Below, in pieces: positions 30,701 to 43,475 of a stretch of DNA of 64,000 bases (positions are counted from its first letter, which is position 1; the number at the start of each line of letters is the position of its first letter). Under the pieces are notes generated by a model. That model was not told the origin of the DNA. It saw nothing but the letters and a program-made list of their open reading frames with translations, and made no database searches. This DNA is from Monarcha castaneiventris obscurior (Eukaryota; Chordata; Aves; Passeriformes; Monarchidae): positions 53,507,147-53,571,146 of the forward strand of contig JAMPIT010000894.1 of NCBI GenBank assembly GCA_026261815.1, written 5' to 3'. A program made the translations under genes and the position numbers.

Positions 30701-33700
30701 GGAAGGCAGTGCTGAGGTCATGTTCTTCCTCAAAGGTGATGCAGCTGGACTCCGCCTTCATCCGCAAGGACCCCTACGGGGTGGTGCTCATCATAGCACC
30801 ATGGAACTACCCCATCCACCTCTTCCTGGTGCCCCTCATTGGAGCCATCGCTGCTGGTGAGCCCAACCTTCCACTCCCCTGGGCCTGGAAGTGCCGGCGT
30901 CTCATCCCCAGAAGGGCTGGCTGTCACCATGTCACAGTGCTGATGTCCTGTTCATCTTCCCCCAGGGAACTGCGCCATCATCAAACCCTCGGAGATCTCC
31001 AAGAACACAGAGAGACTCGTTGCCGAAACGCTGAGCTGTTACCTGGACAATGTGAGAACCCCTTCTTGTCCTTGTTCCCGGGCCATGGTGTTCCCATCCC
31101 TGCTTCACACCCACCATCCCCACACATCACCCATGTGCAGAACCTCCTCCCTCTGCGCTCAGTCGATGTCCCAGCCTGCTGGGATGCTGTTGGTAGGGAT
31201 GGATGGTGACACAAGAGGACTTTTTCCTGTTTCCTTGCAGGATTGCTTTGCTGTGGTGACCGGTGGCGTGCCGGAGACCACCAGGCTGCTGGAGAACAAG
31301 TTTGACTACATCTTTTTCACTGGTACGTCCTGTGGGACAGAACAGAGCCCTGCCTGGATTTTGTGTGAGGAGGAAGAGGGGTTCCCTCCAGACACCCCTG
31401 CTAAGAAGGCAGGGCTTGGTTTGGGGATGTGGTGCCAGGATCTGTTGGAGGATCTGGGATGTACGTCTGAGGTCTGCCACCAGACCCAGTGCCACATCCC
31501 AGAGCCGCGCGATGGCAGGTGGGATCCCCACCTCAATCCATGTTTTCCCTGCCCGCAGGCAGCCCCCCGGTGGGGCGGATCGTGATGACAGCCGCTGCCA
31601 AGCACCTGACGCCGGTGACGCTGGAGCTGGGGGGCAAGAACCCCTGCTACGTGTCCGACACCTGCGACGTGACCAACGTGGCACGGCGCGTGGCCTGGGG
31701 CCGCTTCTTCAACGCGGGGCAGACCTGCATCGCGCCCGACTACCTGCTCTGCACCGTGGAGATGCAGGACAAGCTCATGCCCGCCCTGCGCGAGGCCATC
31801 ACTGAGTTTTTCGGCCCCAACCCCCAGGAATCCCCGGATTTCGGCCGCATTGTGAGTGACAAGCAGTTCCGGCGCCTCCGGGCGCTGCTGAGCAGCGGGC
31901 GCGTGGCCCTCGGGGGACAGACGGACGAGGCAGAGCGCTACATTGGTGAGGCTTGGGGGTCACACACCTCTTGGTGAGCACGTTGGGGCTTTTCAGGGAG
32001 TCTTCATCCAGAGGGGAGGCTCCAGAGGGAAAAGAGTTTTAGGGGTGCTTAAAAAGGGGTCTTGAGGGGAGGTTTCACCTCCAACCTCTACACCCGGCTG
32101 ATGCTGTGGGGTTTTCTCTCTGCAGCTCCCACCGTGCTGGCAGATGTGCTGCCCTCAGACCCTGCCATGCAGGAGGAGATCTTCGGGCCCATCCTGCCCA
32201 TCGTCGTCATCGCCAACATGGATGAAGCCATTGACTTCATCAATGCACGGCCGCGGCCACTGGCCCTCTATGCCTTCTCCTGCGACAGCAAGGTGTGTCT
32301 GTGGAGCAGAAAAAGTGGGGAGGGAAGTCAAGCACCACCTCCATAAGCTCCAGGACATGCTTTGAAGGGTCTTTAGAGCCCAAACACTCTGGGAGTATCA
32401 GATGGGTGAACTGGGTAAAGTTAGCTGAGTGCAAGTTCCTCATCTACCTTCTCTGCTCCCTCCCAGGTGGTGAACCAGGTCCTGGAGCGGACGAGCAGTG
32501 GAGGCTTCTGCGGCAACGACACCCTGATGCATGTGACTCTGACCTCGCTGCCCTTCGGAGGCATTGGTAGGTCCAAAATCCCCAATCCTGGCCATTGGGA
32601 GCCAGGTGTGATCTGTGGCCTGAGCCATGGTGAGGAAGGTGAGCTTCCTCCTGCAGCCAGCGTGGTGCTGGGCTGCATCCCTTTAAGTCCCTCAGGAGCC
32701 AGGTTGTACCTTCATGCCAACACTTAGAAAACCTGGAGAACCTCTTATGAGGTCTTGGAGATCCTTCTCAGAGAAGAAGAAATTTTTGGTCTCCAGAGGC
32801 ACCAATTTTTGCTTTCTCAGGTGTAAAGTGAGGCCACTCAGCCCTGGGCTGTGGGTGCAGCATGGCCGAGGGATACAGGAATGTTGTTTCCCAGAATATT
32901 TCCCCATGTCTTGATCTCTCCCCATATTTCTGGGATAAATCTCTTCATTTGGTGTTGCCCTTGCTCAGCATCTCCGTCGGGGCTGGCACCTGAGTCACCT
33001 GGACAATTCCTCACCTGCCTGTGGCTCAGGGAACAATTTTTGGTACTTCCCATTCCGTAACTTATCTTAATTGGTAATGATTCAGACCAACCACCTCCAA
33101 TTATCAGGTAAAGCCACTTTAGAGCAGGTGAAGGGGCTGAAGTCATTGGGGTGAGATGGCACCAAAGCTTCCACGGGAAGTCACTGAGCTCTTAACCTCC
33201 AGTTAAACTAGCCACAGGAACTGGGAGAACTGGTGTTGCCAATGTGGCTCCAGGTTTTTAGAGTTCCAGGAAGAAGGTGGAACAGCTCCAGCTGTGGGGA
33301 GATACAGTGGAGCATCATAGAAGGAAATCCAGACTTGCAGAACCCAGCAAAACTTGTGTAGATAAATGGAGGTGGGTAAAAAGGAGATGCTGGGGCCTCC
33401 AAACTGCTGAGCTGCAGTAGGATTGGCTGGACTGACCATCCACATACCTGGAGGAGGCACTGAAAAAATGGAATTCCTCCACCATCTCTGTGCTGCTCAG
33501 AAAATCCCATAGGCATCTTTTTCCCTTGCGTTGATGCTTGGAGAAGGCATCGTCAGGAGCAGAGTCCCATCCTGAGCATGGACCTGTCCTGTGTGTTCCA
33601 GGGAACAGTGGCCTGGGAAAATACCATGGGAAGTTCACCTTTGACACCTTCTCCCACCGCCGCGGGTGCCTGCACCGGAGCATGGGGCTGGAGACGCTCA

Positions 33701-33795
33701 ACACCCCGCGCTACCCCCCCTACACCCAGCAGAAGCTGAGCCTCCTCACGACCACCTTCGAGGTGAAGCGCAGGGGCACCTGCACCCTGCTCTGA
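27800..33795 (+). CDS. ALDH3B1: Aldehyde dehydrogenase 3 family B, upstream copy (copy A)
   Basis: Ten coding exons: 27800-27993, 28347-28509, 30537-30647, 30736-30856, 30966-31051, 31241-31322, 31559-31945, 32126-32292, 32467-32566 and 33602-33795. They join in phase to 534 residues, longer than human ALDH3B1 (468) because exon 1 adds about 65 residues; the start [10 protein letters not shown] resembles that of copy B. Catalytic landmarks are present: [11 protein letters not shown] (general-base Glu) and [12 protein letters not shown] (nucleophile Cys). Cofactor and substrate regions include [19 protein letters not shown] and [11 protein letters not shown]. It ends CTLL, a CaaX prenylation box. 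The family oxidises medium- and long-chain fatty aldehydes to acids at membranes or lipid droplets. Which mammalian paralogue is the true orthologue cannot be told. The start exon is the least certain part. Confidence 0.88.
29022..29163 (+). mobile_element. CR1 LINE 3' tail in ALDH3B copy A intron 2
   Basis: Carries TGGAAGTGTTCAAGGCCAGG, the AGGTGTCCCTGCCCATGACA block and CTCTTCCAACCCAAACCATTC, ending in a worn ATGATCC tail. Confidence 0.85.
29164..30536. other. Rest of ALDH3B copy A intron 2
   Basis: Unique sequence of lower GC content than its surroundings. No exon, RNA gene or clear repeat was recognised. Confidence 0.45.
31241..31775 (+). repeat. Near-identical paralogous segment, copy A side
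   Basis: Exon 6, all of intron 6 (236 bases in both) and the first 217 bases of exon 7 differ from 36269-36803 at only three positions that I could find. The flanking exons and introns are much more diverged. It was read by direct comparison of the two loci. Confidence 0.9.
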
Positions 33796-34145
33796 GGCTG
33801 CCGTGTCCTGCCCTGAGGACACCACGGAGTTGGCACAGAGAACCAGGACTGTCCCCTTCTCCCTCTTCATCGTGCTCCTCACTTCCTCGTGGTGTCCTTT
33901 GCCTCGCCTGGAGCGTGTCGGATGGCCGGGATGGACATCCCCTCCTGCACCCTTGTGGCCTCAACTCCGAGCCATTTTCCAGGACACAGCTGAAATGACC
34001 AAGAACTCTTTTTCTTACTCCAAACTTCTCTTCCTGGTGGAAAAGCACTTCCGTCCGCTCCATGTCCCCTCACACAGACTTTTCCTTTGGAATGAACCTC
34101 TCTCCCTCCTCGCTGTTGCTCTTTGCTCTGTGTAACTCTGCCTGT

Positions 34146-34151
34146 AGTAAA
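34146..34151 (+). terminator. Possible ALDH3B copy A poly(A) signal (AGTAAA)
   Basis: The variant signal AGTAAA lies about 350 bases after the stop and 270 bases before copy B's start codon. No AATAAA is nearer. Confidence 0.4.
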
Positions 34152-34423
34152 GACTTTGCATCAAACTCTCTCCCAGCCTCTCTTTGTGCCTCTGTCCTCT
34201 GGTTTGGGGGGGTGGTGCTGGGAGGGTTGGGGGGGCGTTTCCCATCCCAAGCAGTTTTAGCTGGACTGGAGCCAGCAGTGACGTGTGGCAGGGCAGGTGG
34301 CCAAAGTTCAGGGGCAGGCGGCCAAGAGGCAGGGCAGGAAGCTGGCAGCCACTGTTAGCTGCGGGGAGGGAAGCTGTGGTTGAAAGCCCCAGCGCAACCA
34401 TCCCGCACCACACCTGTGGGGCC

Positions 34424-37400
34424 ATGGAGACTGGAGCTGACTTCCCGCAGCTCCCCGAGAGCGAGGCCAGGAGAGCCCCCGAGGGTGTTGGTGGGAATGG
34501 GAGTGTGGATGGTGATGCCACGAGGTGAGGCTGTGGAGGGACAGAGGGGTGGCAGGAGGGGGTCCTGGTGCTCCGTCCTCTCCCTGGAGTGGCAGTTGGA
34601 TGCGGGGCTGGGACGATGCCGAGCTCTGAGGAGCTGGGATGGGGCTGGCATCCCTCTAACACCACTGTACCCACAGCAGGAACCCCTTTGAGGGGCTGGT
34701 GAGCCACCTGCGGGCATCCTGGCTCTCAGGGAGGACTCGGCCCATGGCATACCGCATAGCCCAGCTGGAGGCCCTGGGACGCTTCCTGGATGACAAGAAG
34801 CAGCAGATCCTGGAAGCCACTGCCTCTGACTTGGGCAAGGTGAGAGGGGACAGGAATGGGAGGACTTGGTGGCCAGAGGAGCTGAGGGGCTCCCATTGCC
34901 CAGCTGGGGGTGCTTTGTCCTCCTCCTGTTGGGTTCTCCAGTCCTGCCTGGGCTCTGCCCCGGGCTTGCAGCCTCTGGATTTGGGAGACTGAGGTGAAGC
35001 ATGTCCCAGTCATCGTTGTCCAAAGCCCATTCCTGCTCTGCCATGGGCAGAGGGGGCTGTGGGGAGCCCCTCGACATCAACAGCCATTCCCACACCCATT
35101 AGCCTCAGTTTCTCTCTTCCCTGGACAGGTTAATCCCTGATTTCTGTCTCTGCTCCCTGCTCTGAACTTCCCACCTGATGTCACCCCCTTTCTTCCCTCT
35201 GGGCTCACCCAGGCTGCCACTCTCCGAGCCTGGATCCCCTGGCTCTGCAGACAAAGCTTTGACACCACACAGGGCTCACTGTCTTCTCTTCTCCAATCTA
35301 GTCTCTTTTGGCCCCCTCTCCATTCTTCCTGTTGTCCGGATGAATGGGATCTGTATCATTTTTCCTATTTTTAAGCATTCAGTGCTTAAAAACCTCATGC
35401 TTCAGACACAGGGGGTGCTCAACACCTTTGGGGATTCAAATTTGAGCTCCAGAACCCAAATTCTGGGCAAAACACTGTGGAGTGTTGGGATAAAAGCTGC
35501 AGGACATGCCAAGGTGACACGTTGGGTCCTTGGTGTCCACAGGCACCCTTTGAAGCTGAATTATCTGAGATCCTCCTGTGCAAGAACGAGCTCCATGAGA
35601 CCCTGAACAACCTGTCCCACTGGATGAAGGATGAGCAGGTGGACAGGACTCTGGTAAGAGGGAAGAGGAGAGAGAGGATGGGAGGCAGAGCCAGGTGGGA
35701 TGGTGGTGCAGGGCAGGACTTGACATGGTGAGTGTCCCGCAGGCGATGCAGCTGGACTCTGCCTTCATCCGCAAGGACCCCTACGGGGTGGTGCTCATCA
35801 TAGCGCCCTGGAATTACCCCATCCACCTCTTCCTGGTGCCCCTCATCGGGGCCATCGCTGCCGGTGAGCCCAACCTTCCACTCCCCTGGGCCTGGAGGAT
35901 CCCAGCAGCACAGAGCACTGGCAAGGGCACTTCATCCCCAGAAGGGCTGGCTGTCACCATGTCAAAGCTCCAACATCCTGTCTGTCTTTCCCCAGGGAAT
36001 TGTGCCATCATCAAACCCTCAGAGGTATCCAAGAACACAGAGAGACTAGTGGCAGAAGTGCTGCCCAGCTACCTGGACAAGGTGGGACACTCTCCCCATC
36101 CCTGTGGCATGGCGGGGGCACCCCTGCACAGCCTGCCTCACACACCATCTCGGGTTCCATGTGCTGCCCAGCTTCCTTCCTCCATGCCCAGCTAGTGTCC
36201 CAGCCTCCTGGGATGCTGTTGGTGGGGACGGATGGTGACAGGAGGGGACCTTCCTCATTTCCTTGCAGGATTGTTTTGCTGTGGTGACCGGTGGCGTGCC
36301 GGAGACCACCAGGCTGCTGGAGAACAAGTTTGACTACATCTTTTTCACTGGTACGTCCTGTGGGACAGAACAGAGCCCTGCCTGGATTTTGTGTGAGGAG
36401 GAAGAGGGGTTCCCTCCAGACACCCCTGCTAAGAAGGCAGGGCTTGGTTTGGGGATGTGGTGCCAGGATCTGTTGGAGGATCTGGGATGTACATCTGAGG
36501 TCTGCCACCAGAGCCAGTGCCACATCCCAGAGCCGCGCGATGGCAGGTGGGATCCCCACCTCAATCCATGTTTTCCCTGCCCGCAGGCAGCCCCCCGGTG
36601 GGGCGGATCGTGATGACAGCCGCTGCCAAGCACCTGACGCCGGTGACGCTGGAGCTGGGGGGCAAGAACCCCTGCTACGTGTCCGACACCTGCGACGTGA
36701 CCAACGTGGCACGGCGCGTGGCCTGGGGCCGCTTCTTCAACGCGGGGCAGACCTGCATCGCGCCCGACTACCTGCTCTGCACCGTGGAGATGCAGGACAA
36801 GCTGCTCCCGGCCCTGCGTAAGGCCATCGATGATTTCTATGGCCCCAACCCCCAGGAATCCCCGGATTTCGGCCGCATTGTGAGTGACAAGCAGTTCCAG
36901 AGGGTGCAGAGGCTGCTGGGCAGCGGGCGCTTGGCCATCGGGGGACAGACGGACGCGGCAGAGCGCTACATTGGTGAGGCTTGGGGGTCACTCACATCTT
37001 TATCCCTGCATGCAGCACATTTCGGGTCTGGAGAAGATTATGACAGGAACTGGGTGCTTGGCCAGGTGTCCTTTTGTTCAGGAGGTGGGTCCTGGGGGGA
37101 CAATCAAGGTGTCATCTCCAACCTCTGTGCCCAGCTGATGCTGTGGGGTTTTCTCTCTGCAGCTCCCACAGTGCTGGCAGACGTGCAGCCCTCGGATCCC
37201 ATCATGCAGGAGGAGATCTTCGGGCCCATCCTGCCCATCGTCATCATCGCCAACATGGATGAAGCCATTGACTTCATCAACAGCCGGGAGCGGCCCTTGG
37301 CCCTCTATGCCTTCTCCTCTGATGACAAGGTAGAGCCAAGCCAGGACTACACATGCCCTGTGCTCCTTGGCAGCTGTATCCAGCCATGTTTGTGCTCCAA

Positions 37401-38969
37401 GTGCACAAACAGCACATCACCCTATTTAGGGAGCGTGGATTGCATTTGGAAGTACGGGAATGGGGTGGGACACCCATGTTTCCCCCTTCTTCATGTCCCT
37501 TCCAGGTGGTGAACCAGGTCCTGGAGCGGACGAGCAGTGGAGGCTTCTGTGGCAACGACACCCTGATGCATGTGACTCTGACCTCGCTGCCCTTCGGAGG
37601 CATTGGTAGGTCCAAAATCCCCAATCCTGGCCATTGGGAGCCAGGGATGATCCCACCCATGGTCAGGAAGGGTCTCGGGGGGAACTCTCAGCTCCAGAGG
37701 GCTCAGCGGTCCATAGGGAAATTCTCCTCCAGAAGCCCTTTGCTTCACCTTGGGCTCTTGGGCTTTTCTGGACACCTATGGAGCACCCTGAGGTTCCTTT
37801 TCTCCATATTTCCCACCCCAAGCTCTGTGTTCCCTGGGTCCATGGAAATGTCTTGCTTAAACATAGGGAATCAGGGCTTTAAGCAACCTGGTCTAGTGGA
37901 AGGTGTCCCTGCCCATGGCAGGGAGGTGGAACTGGATAATCTTTACGGTCCTTTCCAACCCAAACCACTCTGGGATTTCGTGGTGGAGACACCCACTTTT
38001 GATGGGATGATCTCCTGTTTTCCACTCCTGTTTTCCTCTCTTCCCACTCAGCTGGCCAGGAGCCATCACTGCCCTCCCTTTCTCCTGGGGCTGCTGATGT
38101 CTGAGGTAGTGAACCCAACCCAGCACCCCAACCAAGGCTGGCAATTTATCAGGAAGACTGATTTGCTCAGGCTGACTCATGGAATTTTATCCCATCTGTT
38201 ATCAAATGATGTGTGGATTTCCTAATTTTTTTGCCAGCCTGCCTGGCTTTCCAGTGCTTGTTCCTGGCCAGCCAGTTTCCACCTCCCAAAATTCATCCTT
38301 GATGCTGGGTCCCACCTCATCAAAGGCACCTTGGTCATTGTGCCTCTCCACTCCCAGAGTCTTGCCTGCAGCAGGGCTGGATCCAGCATGGATGGGATGT
38401 TTTGGAGGAAGGGAAGCTCATCTGAAGCTCATCTGGTGGGAGCAACTTGCTGCTGCCATCACCTCATCAGTGACATCCCTCCAGTTGCTAAATATGTTAC
38501 CTGAAATGGTGAAACCCACTGACAAGAGGGGTTTTGGGAATCTTTCCACCTCCCAGCCTAATCTTAACACTCTAAACATCCACTTGGTGTGTACTAGGTC
38601 ACCTCCATAGTCCTCTTCGGGTCACATTCCTGGGAAACTCATCCATGGCTTGCAAAGCAGCTGGATGAAGTTGTGGCGCCGCTTTCACAGAGCCGGGAGC
38701 TTTAATTTTGGCTTCTTTGACCTAAAGCATGGCCGGATCCAGCCACCCACCAGGGTGCTGTGCTGTGTATTCCAGGGAACAGCGGCCTGGGGCTGCACCA
38801 TGGGAAGTTCAGCTTTGACACCTTCTCCCACCGCCGCGGGTGCCTGAAGCGCGGGATGGGCCGGGAGCCCCTCAATGGCCCGCGCTACCCCCCCTACAGC
38901 CAGCAGAAATTCGGGGTCATCCGGGCCACCTCCAAGGTGACACGTAAGAACGAGTGTACCCTGCTCTGA
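34424..38969 (+). CDS. Aldehyde dehydrogenase 3 family B, downstream copy (copy B)
   Basis: Ten coding exons: 34424-34524, 34680-34839, 35543-35653, 35743-35863, 35996-36081, 36269-36350, 36587-36973, 37163-37329, 37506-37605 and 38776-38969. They give 502 residues. Exon sizes from exon 3 onward equal those of copy A exactly (111, 121, 86, 82, 387, 167, 100, 194), so it is a tandem duplicate. Start [10 protein letters not shown]; catalytic Glu in [11 protein letters not shown] and Cys in [12 protein letters not shown]; end ECTLL, a CaaX box. Compared with copy A it differs mainly in exons 1, 3, the second half of 7, and 10 (for example [20 protein letters not shown] against [20 protein letters not shown]). 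Both copies look intact. It corresponds to one of the ALDH3B1/ALDH3B2 lineage, but bird and mammal duplications may be independent. Confidence 0.9.
36269..36803 (+). repeat. Near-identical paralogous segment, copy B side
   Basis: Partner of 31241-31775 in copy A. A second short identical block joins exon 9 and the first ~40 bases of intron 9 (37506-37645 against 32467-32606), with one difference in the exon. Confidence 0.9.
37868..37979 (+). mobile_element. CR1 LINE 3' tail in ALDH3B copy B intron 9
   Basis: Contains AGGTGTCCCTGCCCATGGCA, GGAACTGGATAATCTTTACG and CCTTTCCAACCCAAACCACT. It is a short remnant in the same orientation as the gene. Confidence 0.8.
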
Positions 38970-39508
38970 GGGTCCCCACCTCCCACTTGGAGTCTCCCCA
39001 TCTCCTGCTGCTCGTGCCCAGGTGCAATGAACGGCGTTCTCCCCCACACCCCCGTGTGGTTCCCTTTCACCTCCCTGCACCCCTGCTCGCCCCAAATGTC
39101 CCTTGACCCCCCCACATCCATCCCAGTCTCATATGCATGCCCCTTTTCTGGCTCTTTGGAGTTCTATTTCTACTGGCACCACCACAGCAGAGGGGTCTCC
39201 TGTGTCCCCTCATTGCATACTCTGCCTTGAGAAGGTCCACAGCAACTCTGTGATCCCAAATCCTTGAGCTGGGATGATCCCAGTTTCTCCTGCTCTATGA
39301 TCCCAGTTTTCTTTGCCCCATGATCTCAGTGTCCTTTGCCCCATGTTCCCATTTACCCTGCCCCATAAGCCCAGTTTCCTTCACCCCATGCTGCTCCATT
39401 TTGGGGGCTGGTTGTGCCCATTCCTGCTGGACTGTGGCTTGTCATGGCTGAATCCCATAGGAATCCCCCCAGGTGGGATAGATGGAGTGAACTGGACGAG
39501 GGAGTTGA

Positions 39509-39514
39509 AATAAA
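39509..39514 (+). terminator. Candidate ALDH3B copy B poly(A) signal
   Basis: AATAAA about 540 bases past the copy B stop and just before a CR1 element. Nothing else was recognised in 38970-39500. Confidence 0.5.
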
Positions 39515-39529
39515 GACAGTTTTATAGAG

Positions 39530-40440
39530 AAAGGGAAAATCGAGTCCACCATCAGTAAATTTGCAGATGACACCAAGCTGGGAGCATGTGTCGATCTGTT
39601 GGAAGGTAGGAGGGCTCTGCAAAGGGACCTGGAATGGTTGGATGGATGGGCAGAGACCAATAGGATGAAGTTTAACAAGTCCAAGTGCTGAGTCCTGCAT
39701 TTTGGCCACAACAACCCCCAGCAACGCTACAGGCTGGGGACAGAGTGGCTGGAGAGTGCCCAGAAAGGGACCTGGGGGTGCTGGTCAACTGAACATGAGC
39801 CAGCAGTGTGCCCAGGTGGCCAAGAAGGCCAATGGCATCCTGGCCTGGATCAGGAATAGTGTGGCCAGCAGGAGCAGGGAAGTCATTCTTCCCCTGTACT
39901 CAGCACTGGTGAGGCCGCACCTTGAGTCCAGTTCTCAGTTCAGGAAGGACTTTGAGATGCTTGAATATGTCCAGAGGAGGGCGACAAGGCTGGTGAAGGG
40001 CTTGGAACACAAACCCTGTGAGGAACGGCTGAGGGAGCTGGGGTTGTTTAGCCCGGAGAAAAGGAGGCTCAGGGGTGACCTTGTCACTCTACAACTGCCT
40101 GAAAGGTGGCTGTAGCCAGGTTGGGGTTGGTCTCTTCTCCCAGGCCACAACTGACAGAACAAGAGGACACAGTCTTCAGCTGTGCCAAGAGAAGTTTAGG
40201 TTAGACGTCAGAAAAAAATTCTTCACTGAAAGAGTGACTGGGCGCTGGAATCGTCTGCCCAGGGAGGTGGAGGAGTCACCGTCCCTGGACGTGTTTAAAA
40301 AAAAAGACTGATGCGGCACTCGATGCCGTGGATTGGTTGATGAGGAGGTGTTAGGTCATAGGCTGGACTTGATCTCACCTCCTGGTGGAAGGTGTCCCCC
40401 AAAGGCCTTTTCCAACCTAGTCCATTCTGTGATTCCTTGA
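39530..40440 (+). mobile_element. CR1 LINE fragment with reverse-transcriptase remnant
   Basis: The translated start reads [13 protein letters not shown], with the FADD form of the reverse-transcriptase active-site motif. [20 protein letters not shown] and [11 protein letters not shown], seen in CR1 open frame 2, follow. Next come [20 protein letters not shown] and a 3' tail ending GATTCCTTGAT. Frame is broken and the 5' part is missing. It belongs to a different CR1 subfamily from the copies with the TGTCCCTGCCCATGGCAG block. Confidence 0.9.
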
Positions 40441-40719
40441 TCCCCGGTGCCCGCCTCCAGGGGCTGGGCTGGGGGCCAATGCTGAGCCCGCCAGAGGCGG
40501 TGCTGGACTTTGTAGTGAATCCAAGTGTCTGGGCCGCTCCAGCTTCGAGACCTTCCGGCACCCGCGGCCCGAGGTGCTGCAGGAACCGGACGGAAAGCTC
40601 CGGAGGCTCGGGAAGCCCTGGAAGAGCGGGAGGCTCCGCGCCGCCACCGCAACCGCGCCCCTCCGCCATAGACACGCGCTTCCGCTTCCGCCGGCCCTCC
40701 GGACACGCCCCCCTCCCGC

Positions 40720-40929
40720 CTAACCAATCGCCGCGCAGCACGGCCGCGCTCCGCCCAATCAGCGACGCTTCCCTCTCTCCCGTCCCGCCCTCTCTCCCGT
40801 TGCGGGATCCCCGCCAATGAGAAGCGCGTCCGCCGGCGCTCGCCCCGCCCACGACGCGCTGCCGCGCGCGCATGCGCAGTGCCCGCGGGGGCGGCCAGGG
40901 GTCAGGACGGCGGAGGGCGCTTGGGGCAG
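40720..40929 (+). promoter_or_regulatory. NDUFS8: NDUFS8 promoter and untranslated first exon
   Basis: CpG island with three CCAAT boxes (40724-40728, 40755-40759, 40814-40818) and an NRF1-type palindrome GCGCATGCGCA at 40868-40878. A donor follows exon 1 (GGGGCAG at 40929, then GTGAGG). NRF1 control is usual for respiratory-chain subunit genes. The exon 1 limits are inferred. Confidence 0.6.
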
Positions 40930-41799
40930 GTGAGGCGGAAAGCGGGGCCCGGGGCAGCTCGGGGGGCCCGGCGGAGCTTGGGGGGCCCGGGGGGCGGCCC
41001 GCGGCTGTGGTCGCCCCCGGTGGCCTGTAGTGGCCGCCCAGATCCCGCTGCGGGCAGAGGGGTCGGCCCGGACACTGCGCTACCCTCCGCGCCCCCCCCC
41101 CCCGCTCCCGAAGGGATACAGGCAGGGTGAGCGGGGCCTGTGGGGGTGACGGGAAGGGTCGGTCCCGCCGGGGGCTCAGGTGGGTGCTGGGCGGCGGGGA
41201 GGGGCCTTGGGGATGGGCGTGGGGGGACACGTGGGTTCCTTGGCGGCGGCAGGACATCAGGGCCCCTCGGGGGGTACGCCTGGATCCTTAGGGATGGGAA
41301 GGGACGGGATACCTGAGTGCCCCTGGGGCAGCAGGATGCCCAGGTCCCTCGGGGGAACGGCTGGATCCCTTCTAGGGGGTGGACAAGATACCCGGGTTCC
41401 TTGGGAGATACACTTGGGTGCCTTAAAAGGGGGTTTCAAGTGGGGACAGGATGCCTGGGTCCCTTGAGAGGGGTTGCCGGGGAAAAGAGGATGCCTGGGT
41501 CCCTTGAGAGGGGTTGCCGGGGAAAACAGGATGCCTGGGTCCCTTGAGAGGGGTTGCCGGGGAAAACAGGATGCCTGGGTCCCTTGAGAGGGGTTGCCGG
41601 GGGAAGCAGGATGCCTGGGTCCCTTGGGGGAAGCAGCTGGGGTCCCCTGTGGGATGTTGAGACAGGGGTGCCTGGGGGTCTGTGTCTCTTTGGGTGAAGG
41701 GGTGGGGATCAGGCCGCCGGTGTCCCCCATGGGAAGTGGGGGGCCCCTGGCTGCCCCAGTCCCTTACTGGTAGTTGCTGAGGTTCCCTCTGCACCCCAG
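40930..41799 (+). other. NDUFS8: NDUFS8 intron 1
   Basis: GC-rich intron between the untranslated first exon and the start-codon exon. Apart from the 40-bp array at 41455-41650, nothing was recognised. Confidence 0.55.
41455..41650. repeat. Near-perfect 40-bp minisatellite in NDUFS8 intron 1
   Basis: CCCTTGAGAGGGGTTGCCGG begins at 41461, 41501, 41541 and 41581, exactly 40 bases apart. Unit differences are few, so the array is recent or homogenised. Confidence 0.95.
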
Positions 41800-41807
41800 G
41801 AGCGGCC

Positions 41808-42844
<1,037 letters not shown>

Positions 42845-42872
42845 CAGCCCCGGGGCACCTGCCCGCCCCCCA

Positions 42873-42878
42873 AATAAA
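42873..42878 (+). terminator. NDUFS8: NDUFS8 poly(A) signal
   Basis: AATAAA only 29 bases after the stop codon, giving a very short 3' UTR. Confidence 0.8.
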
Positions 42879-43189
42879 GCGTTTGGGGGTTCACCCCCTC
42901 TGTTGGCACTGTGGGTGCCAGCCCCTTCCCATAACTCTGTGTCGTTTCCTTTCCAGCGCTGGGGTCAGACCCCCCGACCCTTGGGGGAACCCACCCCTGG
43001 GTGTGTGGTTGTGTTTTGGGGAGGCGGATGGGGGTCCTGGGGGGCACTGACGTTGGGGTAGGGGGTGGTTTGTGGGGAAAGGTGCAGGAGGTGGAGGGGG
43101 GACAGGCAGGAATGGAGGGGCAGTGCTGGGGGGATTTAGGAATCTGGGAGGGTCATTTCCAGCTTCTGAGGGCAGCCAGAGTGGGGGGG

Positions 43190-43470
43190 ACCTGGTGATC
43201 CTGGCAAGGAGGGTTCACACTGGTACTGGTGTGAGGGTCCCAGTGATGCCTGTGTAGGGATCCAGGTGATCCCAGCAGAGGGTCTCGATGGTACCAGTGG
43301 GGGAGCCTCTGGTGGTACTGGTATGGATGTCACAGTGGTGCTGGTGTGGGGATCCTGGTGGTACTGCTGTGTGGGTACCAGTAAGGGGTGCCTGGTGATC
43401 CTGGCAGGGGTCTTGCAGTGGTATCCGTGTTGGGGTCCCAGTGGTCCCAGCAGGGAGATGCCAGTGCTGC
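43190..43470. repeat. ~31-bp degenerate repeat downstream of NDUFS8
   Basis: GGTGATCCTGGCAGGGGTCT, GGTGGTACTGGTATGGATGT and similar units recur about every 31 bases in the NDUFS8-TCIRG1 gap. Confidence 0.75.
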
Positions 43471-43475
43471 CAGTT

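Noticed and set aside
31263..31805. Alternative-frame ORFs over ALDH3B exons 6-7 appearing in both copies
   Set aside because: Their duplication follows from the near-identical DNA; the correct spliced frame is ALDH3B.
39702..40115. 137-codon frame with RT-like tail
   Set aside because: Part of a degraded CR1 element, not a host gene.
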